DNA from: Bacteroidota bacterium
GTDB lineage: Bacteria; Bacteroidota; Bacteroidia; Cytophagales; Cyclobacteriaceae
Direction of reading: 5' to 3'
NCBI GenBank assembly: GCA_947470895.1
Contig: CANIVF010000008.1
Coordinates: 1-64,000, forward strand
DNA: 64,000 nt
Made by a program: the position numbers and the translations under genes. Each line of letters opens with the position of its first letter. Position 1 is the first letter of the stretch. The notes under the pieces were generated by a model, which worked only from the letters and a program-made list of their open reading frames with translations, did no database searches and had not been told where the DNA came from. Shown piece by piece: positions 35,375 through 45,600 of the stretch.

Positions 35375-36619
35375 ATGATGCGAATAATTTACGTATTTTT
35401 TCTGCTTACATTATTTTCTTGCTTTAATGAAAATAATGCCGATTTGGGCGGCAACTTCACCTTCGTTCGTTATTTCAACGGAGGAGGCGATGACGTAGCC
35501 ATAGCCATTAAAGAAACGGAAGATAAGGGTTATATCATTCTTGCTAACACCACGATAGATGGCGCGACAAAAATAAAACTGATCAAAACAGATGAGCTGG
35601 GAAATAAACAATGGAGTGAACTCTATGCACCACAGGCAGTTACTGGCAATAGCCATATTCTAAGTTATTTCGGCTATGGTATAGATGTTTTACCCGATGG
35701 AATAGGTTTCGTAATCACGGGTGCATACATCAATGAGAATGAGAAATCAGAATTGCTTATTCTTAAAGTTTCCATTGACGATGTCGGAAAAACCAGCTTC
35801 ATCACCAAAACATTTCCAAGCTTACCAGGCTATCAGGGTAAAGCAATTACTGTTTCCAAGGACGCTAGCGAAAATGAAGTCTTTCTTGTCCTGGCCAACA
35901 TTCTCAATTCCAATGATGAAGATATGGCCCTCGGTGAGGTAAAGAGTGATTTAACAGCAACTTGGTTTCAAACCTATGGTGCTGGTAAAGCTGATTTAAC
36001 TAACAAATTATTTATCAACGAAGCTGGTAAGGCATTATGGGGTGGCACCGTACAACACAGCGGTGGAACGGACATGCGCTTTGTGAAAACGGAGCAAAAC
36101 CGAAAGAACACTGATTTTGATTTGCCCATTGGCAGTCCGGGGTTCGATGAACGAGGCAATGACATTTGTAATTTCGAATTTGGTTATGCAATAATCGGTA
36201 ACACGAACGAATTATCTGGTGGCGGTGATCGCGATATTCTATTCAAACTATTGACACAGGATGGTTCGGTGATTACCTCTAAAATATTCGAGATAAAACT
36301 TGATGAAAATTCAATACCAGGAAACAAAACCGGAAATGCGATTACCTCTACGCAAGATGGCAGATTATTGCTCGCCTGTACGGTTCCCAGCAATTCTGAA
36401 TTAAAGTTTGGAAGAGGTGAAGCCGATATTTATCTACTGAAAATTGATGGTAATGGCCAAGTGATTTGGGAAAAATCAATTGGTAGCACGAAGGACGAAC
36501 AAAGCGTAGCTGTGTTGCAGGCTAGCGATGGTGGTTACATCATTTTAGCTACCTCCGATTTTGCTGGCCTTGGAACTGTCCTGTTGATGAAAACCGATAA
36601 GAACGGGAATATTCAATGA
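35375..36619 (+). CDS. Lipoprotein with a seven-bladed beta-propeller
   Basis: About 414 residues from ATG 35375 (or 35378), four bases after the barrel gene. The lipobox LFSC is preceded by a short hydrophobic stretch, so it is a lipoprotein. Seven similar blades follow, with the core 'G.I.L....G....L.K.D..G...W': GYIILANTTIDGATKIKLIK, GFVITGAYINENEKSELLIL, EVFLVLANILNSNDEDMALG, ALWGGTVQHSGGTDMRFVKT, GYAIIGNTNELSGGGDRDIL, RLLLACTVPSNSELKFG and GGYIILATSDFAGLGTVLLM. This is typical of Bacteroidota surface lipoprotein propellers. It is the last of the five tightly packed genes. Function unknown. Confidence 0.8.
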   Translation: MMRIIYVFFLLTLFSCFNENNADLGGNFTFVRYFNGGGDDVAIAIKETEDKGYIILANTTIDGATKIKLIKTDELGNKQWSELYAPQAVTGNSHILSYFGYGIDVLPDGIGFVITGAYINENEKSELLILKVSIDDVGKTSFITKTFPSLPGYQGKAITVSKDASENEVFLVLANILNSNDEDMALGEVKSDLTATWFQTYGAGKADLTNKLFINEAGKALWGGTVQHSGGTDMRFVKTEQNRKNTDFDLPIGSPGFDERGNDICNFEFGYAIIGNTNELSGGGDRDILFKLLTQDGSVITSKIFEIKLDENSIPGNKTGNAITSTQDGRLLLACTVPSNSELKFGRGEADIYLLKIDGNGQVIWEKSIGSTKDEQSVAVLQASDGGYIILATSDFAGLGTVLLMKTDKNGNIQ

Positions 36620-36686
36620 TTCAAATAAAGAATTGATTGATGTTTTGATCGAATAATTTACTTGAAATTACAATAATGACTTGCAT

Positions 36687-39600
36687 ATGATTAGATCTAT
36701 ACTTCGATTAACGGGGCCCGTGTTATTTTTCCTGATCAGCTACGTAAGTTTAAATGCTGCCGCACCAATTGTTACCACTGTTACTGTTCCTTTCGGAAAC
36801 TATAAGATCGGTAGTGTCATTACTTTCACTATTGTTGCCGATGGCACAGGATACACCGTTGATGCTGGCACAACTATAAATGGTGTGGACGTTACTTCCA
36901 CGTTTGCCAGTGCGGGTGGCAATAATTACACTCTTACCTATACGGTGGCGAGCGGAAATACCGATAGAGCATCCGTGGGTGCTCTTCCAATAAATATTTT
37001 AATAAGAAATGGAGCTGGTGCGGGCAATCTAAATACCTACACGAGTTCTCCCGTTTCCGCTGGTGTTACGATCGATGCCAATGCACCAACAATTTCAAAC
37101 GTTGCAATACCCAATGTGGCCATGAAAGTAGGCCGTGTTGTGACCGCTGCGATTACAGTAGGCGATGATGGAGGAGAAACGTATACACTTTCTTCCGGAA
37201 CTATCGGTGGATTTACACTAGGTGGTTTCACCAAAATTAATAACACAACCTACGAAGCACAATTTACCATTACCAATGGAGGTACTGACGTTGCAGCAGG
37301 CTCAAATATTCCCGTAAACATAATCCTTGCTGATCCTGCTACAAATCCGAGCGCTGCAAATACGACAGCAATTGCTCAGGCTGGTGATGCCATTGATTCG
37401 AATATTCCTACCATCGTAAATGTCACTATTTCTAATTCATCAATGAAAGTGGGCAGTGTGGTTACTGCAACGATAGCGGTTGGTAATGATGGAGGACAAA
37501 CCTATGTGATCTCATCCGGTACCATTGGTGGTTTTACGTTAGGAAGTTTAAGCAGAACCAATAGCACGACCTATACCGCACCATTCACCGTGAGTAATGG
37601 AGGAGCCGATGTGGCTGCCGGATCGGATATTCCGGTGAGCTTGGTGATCGCTGACCCAGCAACAAATCCAAGTGTCACTTACACCACCGCCATTTCACAA
37701 GGTGCTGATCCCATTGATGCCAATATTCCAACGATTTCAAATGTATCGATACCAGATGCATCCATGAAGGTTGGGGATGTTGTAACTGCCACCATAACCG
37801 TAGGTGATGATGGGGGACAAACCTACACGCTCGCTTCCAGTACAATCGGTGGCTTTACTTTGGGAAGTTTTAACAGAACCAACAACACAAACTATACCGC
37901 ACAATTTACCATCACTAATGGTGGAACGGATGTTCCTGCCGGTTCGAATATACCGGTAAGCGTGATTGTTTCTGATCCTGCGACAAACCAGAGTTCCGCT
38001 TTTACAACAGGTATCTCACAGGTAAGTGATCCTATTGACGCCAATAATCCTACTGTACAAACCGTGGGGCCTTTGGTTACAACGGGGGGTAATGTAGTTT
38101 CAGCCTTTTGGAACTCCACGAATACAGGAATAAACATAACGGTTCCAATTACCAACTCAGATCCTTCACTAAACAATGGGTCGATTCAACTTCAAGCCAA
38201 TGTGAATGGAGGAGGATTTTCAAATGTGGGTGCAGCCTCCACCATTACTAATGGTGAACGTGTGGCAGGTCAAAAGGTATTCAGTTTAAACGATGTTGGA
38301 TTTGAGGCAATCTCAAGTACAGAAACCAATACGGTACGATTCAGGGCAATTGTTAATGACTCGGTTGGAAATAGCTCAACTTTTACCCAGAGTGCTTTGA
38401 TTACGATAGATCAGACTGCGCCAGCCGCACTTGTTGCAGTACCAGACTTGACCACTGCCACAGATACTGAAGGGATTGCCGGAACCGGCACTGGAACAAA
38501 CACTGACAATATAACAAAGAGCACAAACCCTACCTTTACCGGTAGCGGAGTAAACGGCACCATAGTAAAAATTTACAGTGGTGCTACAGAAATAGGCTCT
38601 GGTCTGGTTTCAGGTAGTGCTTACAGCATTGCCGTTGGAGCAATTTCAGAAAGTGTGCATGTCATAACAGGTAGAGTTATGGATGCTGCCGGAAATCTTT
38701 CAACAGCCACTACTCCCTATAATGTAACGATTGACCGGACTCCTCCACAAATTGGGCTTAAGAAATGGAATGCGGATGGCGCAGCGGGAAACAAAGAAGA
38801 AATTATTATCTCCTTTACAGAAATTCTCGATATGAGTGACGGCCTACTCATAGCAAACAGTGACATTGACGCATCCAAACATGGATTCAGCGCAAGCATT
38901 AGTGGAATTAAAGATGCCGACTCAAAATTCTTTTCTTCCATAACGGTAAACTCAACAACGTACAATAATGTAATTGTTCTTCGAAGTCTGAATAATGGTA
39001 GTTGGCCAAATTCGAGTGTGGTGATCACATACAAGGATTTTGCAACCAACTCTTCAGCCGCAATTGGAAATGCTCCTAACTATGTCTTTGATCTTGCCGG
39101 AAATGAATTGGTAACAAACTCATTTACCCCATCGGATACTGACCCTCCTACTCTTGCTTCAGGCTTCGTGCTTAAACCTAATGATAATACTCCTGAAACG
39201 ATTGTTTTTCAGGTAAATGAAACATTAAGTCAGGGCGCGTCAGTTACCGGATTTAGCGTAGACGGTTTGCCAGCTTCTGGTACTTACGATCTGTCCGCTA
39301 CGATCACTCTTACCTCTCCGGCTAATGGTGTTTGGAATAATACATCAGTTGTTTCTTATGCGCCAGGTAATGTAAAAGATGGAACGAATAATTTCATGAG
39401 CAGTATTCCTAGTACTCCAATCCGTTTACAAAACATCACCATGGAGAGCAACAATGCAAACGGTTTTACAAACCGAGCTAAGCCAGGAAATGTTGTAACG
39501 GTTAATTTCCGTAGCGACATTACTCCCTCCGTTACACCAAGCGTCATTATAGATAATGATAATGCAACCCCTGCCGTAGTTACGGGGGCTCATCCTAACT

Positions 39601-42600
39601 GGCAAGCCAATTATACGATAACAGGCAGCAATAACAATGGTCCACTGGCCATGCTGGTTTATATGCTCACCGAGTCTGACTCAACAGGAACAAATTCAAC
39701 CACATCACCATTACCGGTTTCGTCTTCAGTAGTATTGGATAAAAACCCTCCTGATATTACTCCTATTTCAATCACCTCAAATCATGTCAATTCATCCTTT
39801 GCGACAATCGGCAACCTAGTCACGCTTTCCTTTTCGGTAAACGAAAATTTATTCACAGCGCCAACAGTTACCATTGGTGGAGCTGGTACTGTGGTTACCA
39901 ACATCGGATTAAATTATACAGCCACAGCCACTTTAGATAATACTTTCAGCGAAGGAGTATTACCCATTTTAATAAACGTGCAGGATGAAGTCGGTAACCT
40001 TGCTTCCGCCACCACCACCACAAATGCATCCTCCGTAACTTTTGATAAAACAGCCCCGTCTGTATCTTCTATCACGTTAGATAATTCGATCATTAATTCC
40101 TATGCTGCGTCAATTAATGGAACGACACCGGCCCTGAATGGTAACCAAGTCGATTTCCTTGTAACTTTTACTGAGCCAGTAAGCGGAATTACCACCAGCT
40201 CAATAAGTAGGTCAATCTCTCCCCTATTTGGTTCTTTTCTATTTCCCACCATTTCATCTAACGTTCCTGTTGTTTCTCCGGTAACCAGTGGTGGAGCTTC
40301 CTCCACTGCACCTTCACAATATTGGAAAGTGCTTTATCCTAACGTAGCTGGTTCAGGAACGCTCAGCATTAATGTATTGAGTGACCTTAACATTATTGAT
40401 ATTGTTCAACTATCACTAGCGGCTGGCGCAGCAGGACCAGCCTATACAGTTAGTTTACCTCAACCATCCACTCCTGTAACCTCATTCGGTTCCTCAACAG
40501 GAACAAGTTCAATTACAATCAATTGGACTGACATACCAGGAGCAAGTCATTATCTAGTTATTGCTACCACATCAGCTTCTCCATCCCCAGCAGTAACGGA
40601 TGGTACCTATATTCTTGATGATTTTATTATTGGAGATGGAACCGTTTCACAAAATATTGTTCAAGGTGTTCAATCCGCAACATTTAGCAACTTAGCAGCA
40701 ACTGGGTATAACGTATTCATCTATCCTTATTCATTATCGCCCAATACTACTAGTATAAATACAAGCGCGATCAATTTCAACACAACCGCACCAGCAACAA
40801 TAAGCCGAAACTCTGATATCATTCGTGATACTGGCTTTAGTTATTCCCAAAATATAGATTACAAAATATTTCAGACCACGGATATTCCATCAGGCTCCGG
40901 AACAGGAAGTCTTGTACTTGAAAAGTTTTTATTACGTGATGGTGTTGATGCTGATAACTTAGGCACAACACTTTCGTCCATCACCCTTGATGTTGTGAAT
41001 TACCAAAATCTACGACAATTGGCTCTTTATGATGGAACCACAGAAATTAAGGAACTTCCTGTATCTGGTGCTGATATAACTGTGATGAATTCGACTACGG
41101 CTCGCATGACATTCAATTCGTTAGCACCATTTACTGCTGCAGACGGAACGAGCCAACCCTTATCAATCAGAGGTAGCTTTTTAGGCACTGGAGTAACTGA
41201 CAATCAGATTATTTCTATTGGTGTCGTGTCTGTTACCGCCAGCAGTACCTCAAGCTCGCAATTTATTACCAATAGTCCCACCGGTATCCAAAGCAATTTA
41301 CCTTCGGGAACAAACAACGATAATAATAAAATTGAGGTAACTGCCACTAAACTTGACTATACTTCAATTCCGCTATCGGCAACTATCAATGTGAATTTTG
41401 GTCCGGTAGTGGTTCAGGCCAGAGATGTGAACAATATTATAGATCAGGATTTTGTAAATGCTGTATCAGCCTTTGGTAACAATGATGTCGTTGCAATGAT
41501 CAACACTCCATTTACGCCTGCTCCTATTTTAAGTTTTACAGCAGGGCAACTCACCCTCCCTCCTAATTTTCAATTTACCGCAACACCCGGTGATGGCTCC
41601 ACACAACTCTCCATCTCTTCCGGAGGAATTAACAATCAGCTATCCCCTTCTATCGGTGTAGTCTCCTCTCAGGAATCCGTCCTCAGTTATAATTCTGTTG
41701 CCTTCGTTGAAAGACTACCTTACATTCTTTTTCAAAGCAGCGATATAACAGGAGCCGGAAACAGCGCAGCTCTTGCCACCTTTGTCTTGCAAGACGGAAA
41801 TGGCCTAACCCTTGATCTTGATGGAGCCCCCACTAAAATCAGTTCTGTCACTTTTGATATCACTACCACCAATAATTTGGGAGTTTCGGTGGCTGGTGCA
41901 AAAGATGTGCGGAAGATTGCCCTTTACAATGCCAGCGGACTTGAGCTTGGTGAGCAGGCTCTTGGTAATAGTACCTCCGTCACATTCAACATTGCCAGTG
42001 CCGCCAGTTACATCACAGCTGATGACAATCTGTCAACTACATTTACCATCCGGGCCACATTCCTTAATGACAATGCGAATGTGAGGGACCTTAATAACAT
42101 CCGAATTAAGTTAACTAATGTCACACAAGGGTCAGGGTCAGAACTGAATACACTTTTGCCAAGCTTAACCGGAGGATCATGGACAAAAGCTACCGGTGCC
42201 ATTACCAATGGTCAATTAACTCCTATCGACAAAAACATCGTAGACGTTGTTGCCACTAAATTGCAATTCATCCAGCAACCATCTTCAGTGGTTGGCATTA
42301 ATCGCCCTGTCCCTTTACCCCCTGGAACACCGGTAAAAATCGTAGCGAATGATACCAATGGTCTGATTGATTTAGAATTCAACAATGCTTATAATTCAAA
42401 ACTAACTTTAACGGTTCCGACTACTACACCTACCGCTCAATTGCAAACAACTTCCTTTGCCTATTCGGATGGTGAAGTGACCCTCGATCCAAATACTTTA
42501 GTGTATACTTCGGCTGGTGATGGAACACTTACTGCTACCTCCACCAATAATCCACCAACAGCATTGACTGTCACAGCTGCAGTATCAAATTTGGTAGATG

Positions 42601-45600
42601 TTTTTGATGTTACTGCCATTTACAGTTTTGCGGGAGTAAACACTCCATCCAATTTTGCAGGTGGATCGGTGAATAAAATAATTTACGGTGTAACATTCAC
42701 TGCGCCCTTTACACGATCGAGTGAACCAAAACTGAATAGCTTTGTCATTTCATTTGACAATACTATTACTGGAGTATTTAAAAACCCTCGTGTTTTTGAA
42801 CAAAAGAATAATTCTACCTATTCATCCATTATCGCTAAGAACATTACCGATGCTGCCATTAAAGGAAAAGTAACACAGGGCAGTTTTACGTTCACCGTTG
42901 ATTTTACAGGCGTGGGTGGTGTGCCGAGAGATTTCCATGCTATAGGCGGAACCACTTATACGTATTTCCTGATGGTGGATGTAGAAACTACCGCAAACTC
43001 AGGTACTCCTCCCATGCAACCTTATATTGAAGACCTGGATTGGCAGTTTGGTACACCGGGTAGTCTTGACCCCACATCTGGAAATATTGTGACATCACTT
43101 GGCAGCACACACGCTTCTAAAACCAACACCTCGGGACTGACTTTTTCTTTCGCTGCTATTTATCCACCAAGTCTTATTGTATCCAATCCATCTAAGGGGC
43201 AAATAAATGTGGATCCGAATGGTAATATAGAGCTGACGTTTGATGCTCCTATCTGGTCATTGGATGCGACTATTGAATTATTTCAAACGACTAGTGTAGG
43301 AACGCCAGGAACCAAGGTTGGTGATTTGCAATTGCTTGGAAACCAAGGCCGCTTTGACAGTTCTAAACCTCAGACAGATGCTGTTAATATTGGCCATCTA
43401 TCCCCTACAATAACTTTTGATGTACCTTCTCCATTAGCTTTCAATCAAATCTATTATGTGAATATAAAAAAGGGAACGTTTGATCAAACCAGCAACGCAG
43501 GCGCGGGAATTATTGATCAATCTGGAAATAAATTTCCAGGCATATTTTCGCCAGGGGTTTTATACTTTAGAACATCCAGTAACATCGCCCCCAAACTACT
43601 CTCCACGGGGACATCCCCAACAACTCCTTTACCATCCCAGATCATTAATATTTCACTAACCGGTGCTACCATACAAGCATCATTTGATTTCCCTGGAAAT
43701 GCCTACTTCATGCTTACCAATAATCCTACCATAACACCACCAACCAATGATCAGATAAAAGGAGATGTTGCTTATGCAGGATCATTAACCCGTGGCAATT
43801 TCACGATCTCCCAGACTAATCCAATAACACAATTCGGAACCATCAATTACGGGCTTTCAACTAATCAACAATATGATGTTTGGATGTTTGCCGAGAATAG
43901 CGATTTACCTTCAGCCATTAGAACAGTAGGTCCATATCAAGGAAGTCCAGGGTTTGCAGCAAGTGCAACGCCCGCCTCTCCCACTTTTACGTTCACGGCA
44001 ACTACACCTGTTGGCACTGGGGTAATCTTGTATTCTCCAACATACAGTATTTGTCCTGGCAGCTACCAGCCATTGAATGAACCCATCACCATTGTGGAAA
44101 GAAATAACGGTGATTTCACTGGTACCGGATCAGGAATTCAAACGTTCAATTTATTACTCCCTCCTGGCTTCGAATTCGAAACTTCCTTACCTGTCAACGG
44201 TAAAGTCATTCTTTCAAGCACAGCTGATTTTATAGCTAACAGTGGATCACTATCATTCCTTAGTAATTCAGTAGTACAGGTTATTTATACAAACGCAAAT
44301 ACACCCACGAACTCCAGAGATAATATTTCAATTTCAGGTTTGAAGGTATTAGCAACTGGTGCCGCTTCTGGAAGTATCACACGGCTTGGAGGCACAACCC
44401 TAACCGCTGTCAACGCTATACCTGATGGAGCGGTCGTGGCAAATATTGGCACCAATTCGATTGATCCCATCAGTTTCACCAACAGTTACCTGGGAGATGG
44501 ATCAATCCTTCCTGATTTGATCAATGACAAATTCGAAACAGTTCAACTAATTCCAACGGTTCCTGCTGGTGATTATGGTGCAAGTACTTTTAGTGGTCAG
44601 GGTGTAACACTCGATTCTTTATATCTTAGTTCTGTTACTTTAGGTCTTCCATTTAATATTACCATTTCGCATACTGATAATAATGGTTGTGTTTCGCAGA
44701 ACGCGATTCAATATTTAGTATACGATCACCGAACCGGATTAGGATTAGCACCGAGCTATTGCATAACCAATTATTATTTCCCTACCCCTGGTACTTATCC
44801 TACCACGTATTCTGTTTTCTTCAACAGCTTCCCTGGATTCTATCTTACTTCCTTATCCACCGGTGTACCCATTACGATCACACCTGGATCACAATACCTG
44901 GACAATTCATGGAGTTCGATAATTCAAACACTACCTGTAAAATCGATTACAGGTTTTAATCCCAATGACAATCCCTTACCAGGAACATCTTATTATAATT
45001 ATACTTTTGATGTTCGTACGATAAACAATAACACGGACTGGTATGATTTTCGTGAATTTAATAGTACTACTGGCCAGGGTAAACCTTACTACCAAGGGGG
45101 TTCATTAGGTAGAGTTGAATATACTGGTCTTTATCAAAGTATTGCCAACGTAGCACTCACTGACGTGAAATTAGTTCAAAGTACCCAGTTATTCGCACCG
45201 GCCATTGCTTACCTAGAGGTGAGTGGAAACATTTCAAATGGTGGTGCGCCTTTGACTAATGATCCAAGTAACCCGTTTGTTGCTTCAGATTTTGATCCAA
45301 AGAACGGGCCTCAACCCAGCGGCTATCTTCCAAATCTTGGCAATCCTGGAACTTTTATATTTTGTGAACAAGGTGGTCCTATAACGATAAATGGTTACCC
45401 AGCCGCTTCCGGTGGTACTTCCGTTGGTAAGTTTACATTGGTTAATCACGCTACAGGCACACCCCTTGTTCTTACACCTGATCCAGCCAGTCCAGGAAAT
45501 TTTCTTGGATTTAAAGATAATGGCAACGGTGTGGCAACTATTAATCCTACCCTAGTTAATAATAGCTATAACAACATACGGATCGTTTATGAGTATCAGG

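Noticed and set aside
37092-38054. CRISPR-like or satellite array because of regular 321-bp spacing
   Set aside because: Units are contiguous coding sequence without spacers and keep one reading frame. They are protein-domain duplications.
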